Below are positions 54,862 to 63,361 of a stretch of 64,000 nucleotides of DNA, piece after piece; the stretch's first letter is position 1, and every line of letters begins with the position of its first letter. The translations under genes and the position numbers were made by a program. The DNA comes from Sphingomonas limnosediminicola (GTDB lineage: Bacteria > Pseudomonadota > Alphaproteobacteria > Sphingomonadales > Sphingomonadaceae), in NCBI RefSeq assembly GCF_039537965.1, contig NZ_BAABBM010000001.1, forward strand, positions 868,001 through 932,000. The letters are read 5' to 3'. Below the pieces are notes generated by a model. That model was not told the origin of the DNA. It was given only the letters and a program-made list of their open reading frames with translations, and searched no databases.

Positions 54862-55122
54862 TTAGGCGACTGGCTCAACCCGCCAATAGTTATTCGCGGC
54901 GGCTATGGTTGCGAACTCGACGGCGATGACGTGGCTCGCGGCGATAAGTCCGTACGGATCATGAGAATATTGAGCACGCCCATTGGTAAGCACCTCAAGC
55001 TCGCGCTGCATAGCGTGGATCGAGTGTCGGGAAAGCATGATCGCTAAAGCTCGTCCGTCTTCGGGGCTGGCGGTGATCAATGAGTTGTCGGGCACGAGTG
55101 GCTTGTCCGGCACCTGGACCAT
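54862..55122 (-). CDS. Small hypothetical protein
   Basis: An 86-residue protein from ATG 55122, which has GGGAG 8 nt upstream. MVQVPDKPLVPDNSLITASPEDGR opens it and a C-terminal helix-strand segment (GLIAASHVIAVEFATIAAANNYW) ends it. It lies downstream of and convergent with the hydroxylase gene. The 5' region of this gene (55145-55292) is duplicated at 60817-60955. No family recognised. Confidence 0.6.
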   Translation of the reverse strand: MVQVPDKPLVPDNSLITASPEDGRALAIMLSRHSIHAMQRELEVLTNGRAQYSHDPYGLIAASHVIAVEFATIAAANNYWRVEPVA

Positions 55123-55144
55123 TTGACGGCTCCCTTGGGTGAGC

Positions 55145-55292
55145 GAGAACACGCTGGTCTCTCCGCCGGACGGCTGCTCGCGGATACGAAGTCCGATCCG
55201 CTGCAACTAACACCGACAAGATGTCAGGTTAAAGGCGGCCTAATTACCTACAGGGGTCGGAAGCTTGCCGGGATAGCGGCAGCAATGGGTCG
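55145..55292. repeat. Duplicated intergenic block, copy A
   Basis: Matches 60817-60955 over about 140 bp with roughly nine in ten bases alike by eye, including CGCTGGTCTCT and CGGATACGAAGTCCGATCCG. Confidence 0.75.
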
Positions 55293-55345
55293 AAAGCGGA
55301 CCTACCGGCTAATGGCAGGAATGGGTCGGAAGCTGCCACAAACGG
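55275..55345. repeat. Dispersed hairpin repeat, tandem pair
   Basis: GCAATGGGTCGAAAGCGGACCTACCGGCTAATGG and GCAGGAATGGGTCGGAAGCTGCCA. Confidence 0.75.
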
Positions 55346-55636
55346 ACGATCTGTTAACGGCCAAAGCTGCGCCGTCGTCGGCCAATTCACCGCGCGCGGA
55401 CGCGTACCCACGCCCTCGCAGTCCTCGTGGCGGCCGCGCGCCAGCTGAAAACCCAGGCGATGATTACTATGAGAACGCCTGTAACGAGACTGAACGCAAC
55501 ATCTTCGAGCATGGGACAGATCCAACGAAGTTGGTGAGATGGCCTTCGATCTTTTGGTCATTGAAAGCGAAGCCGACGGATGAGTGCCAAATTTTGGCAC
55601 GTTGAGTTCTCTTAGCTTCCGTTGCCCGCGGCGGCC

Positions 55637-55894
55637 TCAAACTCGTTCTTCGGCCCGGAAGGTGATTGTTAGCTCGCCGACGGAGGCTTCAACGTACCCG
55701 TTCCTGTCGATCGTGATGTCGTAGGCACGGCCACTGGTATCACGACCTCTTACAAACGTGGTGCCCCGACGATCGACAAATTGCGAGTACCGGCCAAGTT
55801 CGCGCGAATAGTCTGAACTAATCATACGCACTGTTCCGTTCTCGTCCACTGGAGCAACTCCAAGGGCAACCGCCACAATGGTTGACATCATCAT
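55637..55894 (-). CDS. Small hypothetical protein
   Basis: An 85-residue protein from ATG 55894 behind GGAG. It begins with MMMSTIVAVALGVAPVDENG, then has charged beta-like segments, for example DRRGTTFVRGRDTSGRAYDI, ending FRAEERV. The N-terminus is weakly hydrophobic; export is not clear. No family recognised. Confidence 0.55.
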   Translation of the reverse strand: MMMSTIVAVALGVAPVDENGTVRMISSDYSRELGRYSQFVDRRGTTFVRGRDTSGRAYDITIDRNGYVEASVGELTITFRAEERV

Positions 55895-56035
55895 GTGCAG
55901 ATCTCCACTTTTTGCCGCGAGTTCTTCCCGCGGTGATGTGAATCTGCGATATATCAAGTGACCGCCGCAAATTGCGGGCGATGTTTCGCTTCAGCCTTCC
56001 AAATTATGGCGTTGAAGGCGCCGCTTACGCCAAAC

Positions 56036-56082
56036 ATCTGCAATGGGTCGAGGACGGCCGGTTTGGGTGGAAGGCGGGCACA
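56036..56082. repeat. Dispersed hairpin repeat, tandem pair
   Basis: CAATGGGTCGAGGACGG and GTTTGGGTGGAAGGCGGGCA. An overlapping 84-codon frame is not a gene. Confidence 0.65.
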
Positions 56083-56222
56083 TACTGTCTCGTGTTTCGC
56101 CCTGACGCTCGCCACAGGGTTCGGGCACTTACTGCGGTAAAGCGCGAAGCGTATAGCGCGCTGGTCGCCCATCTGAGTCGTTCGGTGGCCCGTACCTCAC
56201 TTCAGACTGCGAGGCGGAAGTT

Positions 56223-56588
56223 ATGAAACTCATTATTATTATCGGAGCCCTGTTAGCGCCGGCATCAACTGCTCAGGCGCAGACTGCAAAAACAGCAACG
56301 ACACATGTTGTCCCCTCCGCACAAACCAGCACGGCCGTAGTTACGCAGCAGGCACCGCCTATTGAAGCTACTGCACCCGCCGGCCAGGCAGCCAAGCAGG
56401 ACGTTGCCGCGTCAGCGCCATGCCCGCCGACCGATGCGAATCCGCAATTGCCAAGCCCAAACGGCGCAGCGATCGACCCTGGCTCTACCCAGACAACCGC
56501 ATCCCTGCTTCGGACCAACGCTGCCTTCGAAATGAACAAACACCTATCGAACCATCTTAAAGCTCGCCCATGTGCCAACCCAAAGTGA
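56223..56588 (+). CDS. Exported hypothetical protein ending in a SWIB-like tail
   Basis: A 121-residue protein with a signal peptide (MKLIIIIGALLAPASTAQAQ), a Pro/Ala/Thr-rich linker, and a C-terminus FEMNKHLSNHLK followed by ARPCANPK. Those 12 residues are identical to the end of the SWIB protein at 50775-51041. The codons differ at six of them, synonymously. GGCGGAAG precedes ATG. A likely gene fusion or remnant; no function. Confidence 0.6.
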   Translation: MKLIIIIGALLAPASTAQAQTAKTATTHVVPSAQTSTAVVTQQAPPIEATAPAGQAAKQDVAASAPCPPTDANPQLPSPNGAAIDPGSTQTTASLLRTNAAFEMNKHLSNHLKARPCANPK

Positions 56589-56674
56589 ACGTTTGGCGCC
56601 CGGCCGAGTGGCGACCAGGAAGTCGATACCTCCGAGGAAAGCGGAGTTCGGCAGGCTTGTAACCGCCTAGTGGG

Positions 56675-56748
56675 TCTAATGTCGGGTTTGGGTCGAGAGC
56701 TGCCATCTGCGCCTAGCGGCAGGAATGGGTGGGACAGCGACATTCGCG
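56675..56748. repeat. Dispersed hairpin repeat, tandem pair
   Basis: TCTAATGTCGGGTTTGGGTCGAGAGCTGCC and GGCAGGAATGGGTGGGACAGCGACATTCG. Confidence 0.7.
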
Positions 56749-56754
56749 ATGAAA

Positions 56755-57780
56755 TCAGAGACGTTCCATCAGGTAACAAAGGCAATCCTGCCTGACGATG
56801 CGCGGGTCTGTGGTGAGCATCGCCGGCACGACTTTCTTGCGCAGCCTCAGTCTACCTCCGCTGACTTCGAAATATTCCTCCGCGACGTCGCGCCCGGCTT
56901 CGTCGATCATTCTGAGCGGCATGGGATGAACCGTCGCGCCCAAGATGGTTCCTGGCAGCAAGTCTTCGAAATTATGCGCGTCGATCCCGGGATCGAAGCA
57001 AATGTCGGCTTTGTCTGCGCCGAATAGGAAGCTCACTTCCTTTCTCAAACGCACAACGCCAAGTGAGTGGTACAGGTCGAACGCCGAGCGGTCGCCCGGA
57101 CCTTCCGGCAATTCATCAAGATTGAGCACGGCATCTAGGAATTTCGCTGCAGCTTTTTCGTTGGCCTCTTGGTGCGGGAGCCCGCACTCGGCGGTGGCGG
57201 CGGGAATGACGCCGGCGAATGAGGCCGTGGAGGTTCCCGGGATGCCGCGGAAGCGGACGGCACGGCGCGCGAACAAGACGGCAAGTCCGAGAGTGTGTGG
57301 ATCGAGGTCGCAGACGACTGCATAATGCGGATTGCGACCGGTATTGTTGTGCAGGTCAATGGCCGCGAAGGCGCGCCGGTTCACTGCCCGCGCATGCACT
57401 TCCGCCATGATCTGCCGCTCGAAAGTTTGACCATCGCTCGGTGCACCGGGCCAGATGCGGTTATAGTCGGGTTGCCCGTCCAAACGTCGCATTCCCTGGC
57501 GCGCCGCCTGAACATTGCCGATCAGCAACATCAACGACCGCGGCAACAGCGCATCCGAATAGCTGCGCAGCACGCGCTGCACTCCGCCTAAGCCAGAATC
57601 CTCATTGCCATGAAGAAGGGTGGAAACGAACAGGGGCGGCTCGGTCTTCCCCGGCAGCTCGATAAGCGTTGGGCCGTCCAATATCAGATGAAGATCACGC
57701 GCTCTGCAGCTGAGAAGGCCATCCGGTAGCGAATCGCGGATGGTAAGACGCGTCGTTGGCACGTTCGTCAGAGTGGCCAT
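56755..57780 (-). CDS. M14-family succinylglutamate desuccinylase/aspartoacylase-like protein
   Basis: A 341-residue zinc carboxypeptidase-fold protein. LHGNEDSG near 57-64 supplies the first His and Glu, and IDLHNNTG near 140 the second His, as in AstE and aspartoacylase. DYNRIWPG is the usual Arg-containing segment. The ATG overlaps by 13 bp the end of the GCS2-like gene upstream, so the two are coupled. The natural amide substrate is not known; the pair may make and break a gamma-glutamyl-type compound. Confidence 0.85.
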   Translation of the reverse strand: MATLTNVPTTRLTIRDSLPDGLLSCRARDLHLILDGPTLIELPGKTEPPLFVSTLLHGNEDSGLGGVQRVLRSYSDALLPRSLMLLIGNVQAARQGMRRLDGQPDYNRIWPGAPSDGQTFERQIMAEVHARAVNRRAFAAIDLHNNTGRNPHYAVVCDLDPHTLGLAVLFARRAVRFRGIPGTSTASFAGVIPAATAECGLPHQEANEKAAAKFLDAVLNLDELPEGPGDRSAFDLYHSLGVVRLRKEVSFLFGADKADICFDPGIDAHNFEDLLPGTILGATVHPMPLRMIDEAGRDVAEEYFEVSGGRLRLRKKVVPAMLTTDPRIVRQDCLCYLMERL

Positions 57781-59189
57781 TCGTGGACAGGTCGGCCCGT
57801 TCTCTGGTTCTCCAGATAGGCGGCCGTTAGCTTGTGCAGGTCGCCATGCCGATTGAAATGCGCAAGCTGCCATTCGGCGCCGTTTCGACCGGCGGCCAGC
57901 CGAAGCGAGATGATACTCAGATAATGATCGATAAGGTCGTCATCCATTCCCTGCGCTGCAAGTCCTTCCGCCGCGAGTGAAACAAGGTCGCTCAGGACAT
58001 CGCGAATGGCGCGCTTGCGCTGTCCGCTCAGCCAATGGATTTCTGCATCAAGACCGAGGCGAGCCGCCTCGTAGAAATTCTCCCGCACTAGAGCAAAAGG
58101 CAGGATCATTTCCGGATTATCGAGATCGCGCGCGAGCATGCGGACAGCGCCGAAGTATAGCGCGGCATTGGCCATCATGTCGCGCACGGTCGGCCCGGCA
58201 GGCAGAACACGCTGTTCGATCCTGATGTGCGGTTTACCATCTGGATCGAAACCGACGATCGGTCGTACCCAGCGCCAGATGGTGCCGTTCTGGAGGCGCA
58301 GGCAGGAGTAGCACCGCACCGGGTCGCGCGGCTCGACCGGCAGCAGGATTGGATACTCCCTCAGATTCTCCTCAAACAGTTCAGTGATATCTTCTCCGGC
58401 GTAATCGGTTCCCAAAGTCACGCGGTCCGGGCCATGAGACTGCTGGAGCGACTGTTCGAAGATCGCAATCCGCGTTTCTTTCCAAAGCGGCTGGCCGAAC
58501 AGGAAGGGCGAATTCGCCGCGATCGCCACGAGCGGGGCCGTCAACACCAGCGACGCATTGTACGTGCGCGATAGAACGTCCGGTGGCACCTGCAGATGCA
58601 GCTGGAAGGATGTAGCGGCCGCCTCGAGCATCACATGCTTGAAACAGGCGAGAAAGGGGTGGCCGCCAGGCAGCGCGCAATCGATATCGATGTTAAGCGG
58701 TATGCCTCCTCTAAGCCGCATCGCTTCATGATTGAGCGCTTGGTAACGGTGAGACGGGGTCATCGCCTCGAGGGAAAGGTCTTGCTGCCGAAGGGTCGGC
58801 AAAGTCCCAATGGCGATGACGGTGTCGACGTCGTCGTGCGCGTTGGCAGCGCAGCGCCGCATGGTCTCTGACAGGTGCTCATGCATGCGATGGAAGCAAC
58901 GGCCTTCGATCCGTTCAACGGGTGCATTGATCTCGATATTGAACTGCGACAGCTCGGCAACCACGCATGGGTCAGCAAGGCGTTCGAGAAATGACTGGTT
59001 GTGCGGGGCTGGGAAGAAGTTGTGGTCGATCAACCAAAGTTCGAGCTCGAGGCCGATGAAGGGACCGGCGTCCGAGCATTGCCCGGCGGCGAAGGCATTG
59101 CGCAGCGATTGCGTCTCTAGCGCCAGCCGACTTCGAAACCGTGCGAAATCCTGTCCGGAAAACTCGCGACCTCGGATTTCCTGGCCCAT
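57768..59189 (-). CDS. Glutamate-cysteine ligase family 2 (GCS2)-like protein
   Basis: A 473-residue ATP-dependent ligase. GLELELWLID near 45 and LSQFNIEINAPVE near 82 are the signatures of the GCS2 family (YbdK-like), which carries out gamma-glutamyl or related carboxylate-amine ligation. IRIEQRVLPAGPT near 320 is also typical. ATG 59189 has GAGGG just upstream; the frame is open to 59219. Coupled to the M14 hydrolase. It is not the main gshA-type enzyme by sequence pattern; true substrates are unknown. Confidence 0.83.
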   Translation of the reverse strand: MGQEIRGREFSGQDFARFRSRLALETQSLRNAFAAGQCSDAGPFIGLELELWLIDHNFFPAPHNQSFLERLADPCVVAELSQFNIEINAPVERIEGRCFHRMHEHLSETMRRCAANAHDDVDTVIAIGTLPTLRQQDLSLEAMTPSHRYQALNHEAMRLRGGIPLNIDIDCALPGGHPFLACFKHVMLEAAATSFQLHLQVPPDVLSRTYNASLVLTAPLVAIAANSPFLFGQPLWKETRIAIFEQSLQQSHGPDRVTLGTDYAGEDITELFEENLREYPILLPVEPRDPVRCYSCLRLQNGTIWRWVRPIVGFDPDGKPHIRIEQRVLPAGPTVRDMMANAALYFGAVRMLARDLDNPEMILPFALVRENFYEAARLGLDAEIHWLSGQRKRAIRDVLSDLVSLAAEGLAAQGMDDDLIDHYLSIISLRLAAGRNGAEWQLAHFNRHGDLHKLTAAYLENQRTGRPVHEWPL

Positions 59190-59229
59190 GCCCTCACTCT
59201 CTGATCGAGGTATAGACAATCATGCCGCT

Positions 59230-59298
59230 CATGTCCGCTTTGGGTCGAAAGCAGACACTCCGCTAATGGCAGGAATGGGTTGAAAACCGCCACTTGCG
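59230..59298. repeat. Dispersed hairpin repeat, tandem pair
   Basis: CATGTCCGCTTTGGGTCGAAAGCAGACA and GGCAGGAATGGGTTGAAAACCGCCA. Confidence 0.75.
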
Positions 59299-59486
59299 AT
59301 GATCTATTGCAATGGCGGTGGACTTGAGTTGTTTATCAAACTCCCGCCAGTGCACAGTGAGCAGGCGGTCTCTTTAGATGTGACCTTCTCGTGCTTGTGT
59401 ACCGGAAGGCAGTTCATGCAGACTTACAGCTGGGACACGGGCAACAGTTCGGTTTAACGCGGCGAATTCTCCCCGCCGAGTGCCAC

Positions 59487-59515
59487 AGAAAAAGGCGGCC
59501 CGTTGCCGGACCGCC
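59487..59515 (-). terminator. Terminator after the PEP-CTERM gene
   Basis: On the minus strand GGCGGTCCG, GCAA, CGGGCCGCC (9 bp) followed by TTTTTCT. Confidence 0.85.
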
Positions 59516-59537
59516 CTTATCCAAATGGCCGAATAGC

Positions 59538-60149
59538 TTACGCGAATTGCCTGATCAGCACCGTCTTGCGCTTGCGACGCATGCTGAACCCAACGACACC
59601 GAAGCCCAGAAGCATCATTGCCCAGGTCGCGGGCTCCGGGACCGCAGCCACCGGCGTGAACTCAGCCGTTCCCGCATAATGGCCCTGGCCGCGCGAGATT
59701 CCGTTGATTGTGATGTTATTCACGACACCAAAATAGATGGGCACGTCGGTGACGGACCACTGATCAGTCAGGCCGTTGTCGACGGTATGCGTTGCAAGGA
59801 TGCCGTTAATGAATACCGACAAAAGATCGGTATCGGTCGCGCCGTTCTTACCCTGCAACGAAACTGACGTCGTGACGGAACCACTTCCAACGCCGTTGTC
59901 GTTGATGATGAAGTTAAACATGTCGGTGAAAGCAGTTCCTGCCACGCTCGAGACGCCCGGAATGCCCTGATGTCCAAATGTAGCATCGATCGGCCCCGAA
60001 ATACCGCCGCTCGTGAAAAAATAGGCGAACTCGCCAGGAGGAAACCCGAAAGTCGTGTTCGGAGTCAGCACGACATTCGTCGCATTGGCTGCTGTTGGAG
60101 AAAGAGCGACAGCTGCTGCTGTCGCGAGGGCAATCATCGTCCGTCGCAT
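59538..60149 (-). CDS. PEPxxWA-CTERM secreted protein
   Basis: A 203-residue protein with a signal peptide (MRRTMIALATAAAVALS, ends NATNV). The body starts VVLTPNTTFGFPPGEFAYFFTS and is Thr/Asn/Gly-rich. The C-terminal PEPATWAMMLLGFGVVGFSM plus RRKRK is a full PEP-CTERM sorting tail. ATG 60149 follows AAGGCG. It is the third such protein in the window and has a clean terminator. Confidence 0.88.
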   Translation of the reverse strand: MRRTMIALATAAAVALSPTAANATNVVLTPNTTFGFPPGEFAYFFTSGGISGPIDATFGHQGIPGVSSVAGTAFTDMFNFIINDNGVGSGSVTTSVSLQGKNGATDTDLLSVFINGILATHTVDNGLTDQWSVTDVPIYFGVVNNITINGISRGQGHYAGTAEFTPVAAVPEPATWAMMLLGFGVVGFSMRRKRKTVLIRQFA

Positions 60150-60816
60150 TAGTAATCGCCTTGTTGTTCGGGCATTACCTATTTGTTTACCGCGACGCTT
60201 AAATCGCACAACCCAACCTCCAGCCTTTGTATTGCGACAACTCTCCCATTTTGGGACTAAGGGTGATGGATGCGGCAGCTTTGCTCAGCTCGCAATGCGG
60301 CGAACAGGTTGAGCTTAACGATTGCCTGCGCAGCATATGAAGGATTGACGGTCGTCGGGGGCTACTAGCAATGCTAGCTACGACCCGTGCGCAGTTCATC
60401 TCACCAACTCGTTCTCCCCGCTCACTGAGTCTAGTAATTTAGCCAGCCAATTTTGGCTGCAGCGTATTACCTCGAAGGAAGTAAGCTTCCGATTGAGGCC
60501 CGTCCTCTGGCTCGTGAGATGCAGAGTGGCGGTCCGCGGCTCGGTTTGGCTTCCCCTGGCCGAGCCGCGATGGGGATTCCGGGCCGATGAGCGCCCAGGG
60601 CGCTGGCACGATGTCATCGCAAAGGAGCATGACGGTGACGAAATAATTGAAACGGGCACTCGGACCAAAAGTTTGGGAGCGAATGTCCGATGATTCTGAA
60701 CGTTTCAGAAGGGACGTGCCCGTGAATGCCGTAATGTCACTGCTCACAGCAAAGACCCCACCTGGAGCGAGCTGCTGCTGAGGTTTGCGGCGGAGTTGGA
60801 CGAAGAAGCGTCTCGG

Positions 60817-60955
60817 GAGAGCACGCTGGTCTCTCTGCCGGACGGCTGCTCGCGGATACGAAGTCCGATCCGCTGCAACTAAAACCGACAAGATGTCAGG
60901 CTAAAGTCGGCCTTATTACCTCAATGGGTCGAAGCTTGCCGGCTAACGGCAGCTT
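60817..60955. repeat. Duplicated intergenic block, copy B
   Basis: Partner of 55145-55292; shares CGGATACGAAGTCCGATCCG and the downstream AAGCTTGCCGG segment. Confidence 0.75.
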
Positions 60956-60975
60956 TGGGTCGAACGCGGATGCTA
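60920..60975. repeat. Dispersed hairpin repeat, tandem pair
   Basis: TCAATGGGTCGAAGCTTGCCGGCTAACGG and GGCAGCTTTGGGTCGAACGCGGATG. Confidence 0.7.
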
Positions 60976-61010
60976 AGCCGGAAGGGACAGGAACGGGCGG
61001 ACGCCCTCAA

Positions 61011-61664
61011 CTAGGCTGCGTCGTCGCCGCCGCCGCCGCCGCATGTCTTCCGAATCCAAGGCATCAGCGATGACCAACCCAACTCGCCCATCAGCTGAAT
61101 GCCGGCCAGATTGTCCTTCCGCCACATGACCTCGCCGGCGGGTATGATGAGGCCGTCGATCTGAATGGATACGTAGGTACCTTTTGCCGGCAAGCCTTCG
61201 GCCTCCAGCTGCATTCCACGTGCCGAGATGTTGCGCAGAACCGCGTCGCAGACGGTGAGGCCCCACTTCAGGCGAACGCCGCAGCGCATCTCGACTCGCG
61301 GCATCGTGCGCCGTTCGGCTGGTTGATTGATGAGCGTCCGGTTGATGAGCGCGAGCACGTCGATCGGCTGCTTGAACCGCACACCGGCCTCGTCGCCGCG
61401 AACCCAGTCTACCGTCGCCGCGGGACGCTGCCCCGTTACAAGCTCGATCGCCAGTTGCTCACCTTTTTGGAAGGCGGTCCCACCGCTCAGGATCGCACCG
61501 AGCGACGAGACGCTAAGGATGCTGCTGCAAGCGCTCCGATGTCCGCTATCGATTATGGCGGCCTGGTCGAACCGCCCAGCATTCGCGGGCGCCGGCGAGC
61601 TCCCCTCGGCCCAGGGCAGGCGATGCTCCATGACGAAGCTGGTTAGCGACAAGGATCTAGCCAT
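61011..61664 (-). CDS. Tandem PilZ-domain protein
   Basis: A 217-residue protein with two PilZ-like domains. The second (about 117-205) has RRTMPR, matching the RxxxR c-di-GMP motif, and NISARGMQL, matching NxSxxG. The first (about 40-105) has SVSSLGAIL but its Arg motif is weak, so only one site may bind the nucleotide. A GGGGGDD tail ends the protein. The frame starts at ATG 61664 with a poor ribosome-binding site. It probably senses c-di-GMP to control motility or exopolysaccharide. Confidence 0.85.
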   Translation of the reverse strand: MARSLSLTSFVMEHRLPWAEGSSPAPANAGRFDQAAIIDSGHRSACSSILSVSSLGAILSGGTAFQKGEQLAIELVTGQRPAATVDWVRGDEAGVRFKQPIDVLALINRTLINQPAERRTMPRVEMRCGVRLKWGLTVCDAVLRNISARGMQLEAEGLPAKGTYVSIQIDGLIIPAGEVMWRKDNLAGIQLMGELGWSSLMPWIRKTCGGGGGDDAA

Positions 61665-61699
61665 CTGAGCCCATTTTCGCGCGTGAGACCTAATGAGTC

Positions 61700-61732
61700 G
61701 CTAATGTCCCCCAACGGGTCGAAACCACGCGT
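61700..61732. repeat. Dispersed hairpin repeat, degraded
   Basis: GCTAATGTCCCCCAACGGGTCGAAACCACGC, the last copy in the window. Confidence 0.6.
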
Positions 61733-61941
61733 TTGCAGTGTCCCAGGACATCCTCTTTCCTAATAGGAATTCGGGTGCTTGGCTCGGGCGCATGGCGCCG
61801 CCCCGTTTTGAAATCCGAGATTTCCAGCCGCTCAACGCCCTAAAGTCGCGCAAAATGCTGTGTCACTCCGTGACTTCAATGACTTTAAGCGGCTTGCGCG
61901 TCGCGCTGGCCAAGTTCGAACCAGCCATTTAGGGCCCGGGA

Positions 61942-63336
61942 ATGATCGATTCACCCGTCTTTTTCAGCGGTATCGGCGGCAGCGGCATGCTTCCGCTCGC
62001 CAGCATCGTCCGGGCCGGCGGCACGCGCGTTGCCGGGTCCGACCGCTCGCTCGATGCTGGCCGCACGCCACACAAGTTCGACTATCTCCGCTCGCTCGGC
62101 ATCCAGCTGTTTCCTCAGGACGGAACGGGACTTCAGGAAGGCATGACGCTGGTCACCTCCGCGGCCGTCGAGCCGACGGTGCCCGATGTCGTCCGGGCGA
62201 AGGAGCTCGGCCTTGAGCACCTCACTCGGCCGGAGTTCCTCGCGCAGCTGCTCAACGACGCATACCACAGCGTCGCCGTTGGCGGCACCAGCGGCAAGTC
62301 GACGGTGACGGGCATGATCGGCTGGATCCTCCATGCGGGGCACCGCCAGCCGACGGTGATGAACGGCGCGGTGATGAAGAATTTCGTCACGCCCGACGCG
62401 CCCTTCGCGAGCGCCCTAGTTGGCGATCCTGAACTGTTCGTCAGCGAGGTCGACGAGAGCGACGGGTCGATAGCGCTCTACCGGCCGGAGATTGCGGTGC
62501 TGACCAACGTCAGCCTCGACCACAAGGAGATGGAGGAGCTTCGGCGCCTGTTCGCCGGCTTCCTGCTTTCGGCGCGCAAGGCGGTGCTCAACCTCGACGA
62601 CCCGGAAACACGCGCGCTTGCGGAAGCGGTGCCGGAGAAGACTGTCAGCTACGGCTTCGATGCGCCGCGCGCCGACTTCCGCGGTCGCGACCTGCAGCTG
62701 CTGCCGAACGGATTGACATTCGTGCTTCATGCCGAGGGCGAGAAGTTTGACGTGCGGCTGTCGGTCCCCGGCCGCCACAACGCGTCGAACGCGCTTGCCG
62801 CAATCGCCGCCAGCCGCGCGCTCGGCGTGCGGATCGAGGATGCGGTGAACGCCATCGGCCGCTTTGAAGGCTTGAAGCGGCGGCTGGAGACTGTCGGCGA
62901 AGCTGGCGGCGTAACCGTCATCGACGACTTCGCGCACAACCCGGACAAGATCGACGCAACGCTCGCCACGCTCCGCGCGCAGCCCGGGCGGCTGCTGATC
63001 ATGTTTCAGCCGCACGGCTATGGTCCGCTGACCAAGATGGGCGAAGAACTGGCGACCAGCCTCGCGAAAGGGATGGCCGAGGGCGACCAGCTCTACCTGC
63101 CCGACCCGGTGTACCAAGGCGGCACCGTTGAGAAGGCGCGCGGCTCCGACTGGCTCGTGGAGCAGGTCTCGTCGCGCGGGCGCGCCGCCAAGCACATCGC
63201 CGAACGCGCAAGAATCGGCGACGCGCTCGTCGAGGAAGCAAAGACGAGCGATCGCATCTTGGTCATGGGCGCGCGCGACGACACGTTGATCGACTTCGCG
63301 AACGATCTGGTCGAGCGCCTCGCGCGGCGGAACTGA
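61942..63336 (+). CDS. Mur ligase family protein (MurC/Mpl-like)
   Basis: A 464-residue ATP-dependent ligase. An N-terminal Rossmann region (FFSGIGGSGMLPLA) is followed by the P-loop GGTSGKST near 113-120, where MurC has GTHGKT, then NVSLDHKEMEE and DDFAHNPDKID in the C-terminal domain. The closest enzymes are UDP-N-acetylmuramate:L-alanine ligase and the recycling ligase Mpl. An LD-carboxypeptidase at 51.1 kb would suit a recycling role, but the exact substrate is not determined. ATG 61942 has a weak upstream GGGCCCGGGA. Confidence 0.85.
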   Translation: MIDSPVFFSGIGGSGMLPLASIVRAGGTRVAGSDRSLDAGRTPHKFDYLRSLGIQLFPQDGTGLQEGMTLVTSAAVEPTVPDVVRAKELGLEHLTRPEFLAQLLNDAYHSVAVGGTSGKSTVTGMIGWILHAGHRQPTVMNGAVMKNFVTPDAPFASALVGDPELFVSEVDESDGSIALYRPEIAVLTNVSLDHKEMEELRRLFAGFLLSARKAVLNLDDPETRALAEAVPEKTVSYGFDAPRADFRGRDLQLLPNGLTFVLHAEGEKFDVRLSVPGRHNASNALAAIAASRALGVRIEDAVNAIGRFEGLKRRLETVGEAGGVTVIDDFAHNPDKIDATLATLRAQPGRLLIMFQPHGYGPLTKMGEELATSLAKGMAEGDQLYLPDPVYQGGTVEKARGSDWLVEQVSSRGRAAKHIAERARIGDALVEEAKTSDRILVMGARDDTLIDFANDLVERLARRN

Positions 63337-63361
63337 TCGCCCGCGGCCGCGTCGATCAGGC

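Larger units (their letters stand above)
55123..55636. other. Gene-poor region with duplicated block and repeats
   Basis: About 510 bp. It holds the copy A block (55145-55292) shared with 60817-60955 and two hairpin repeats. Open frames on both strands read through these repeats and show no protein character. Confidence 0.6.
59220..59537. other. Intergenic region with repeats and terminator
   Basis: About 320 bp between the GCS2-like gene and the PEP-CTERM gene. It holds the repeat pair at 59230-59298 and the terminator at 59487-59515. I see no gene. Confidence 0.6.
60150..61010. other. Large gene-free region with a duplicated block
   Basis: About 860 bp. It contains copy B (60817-60955) of the block at 55145-55292 and the repeat cluster at 60920-60975. 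A minus-strand frame from this block begins with the same MQRIGLRIREQPSG as the 5' side of copy A and then stops. No supported gene. Confidence 0.6.

Noticed and set aside
55972..56226. 84-codon frame
   Set aside because: It consists mostly of the dispersed repeat and has no ribosome-binding site.
60439..60891. 150-codon minus-strand frame
   Set aside because: Shadow of the duplicated block; no protein features.
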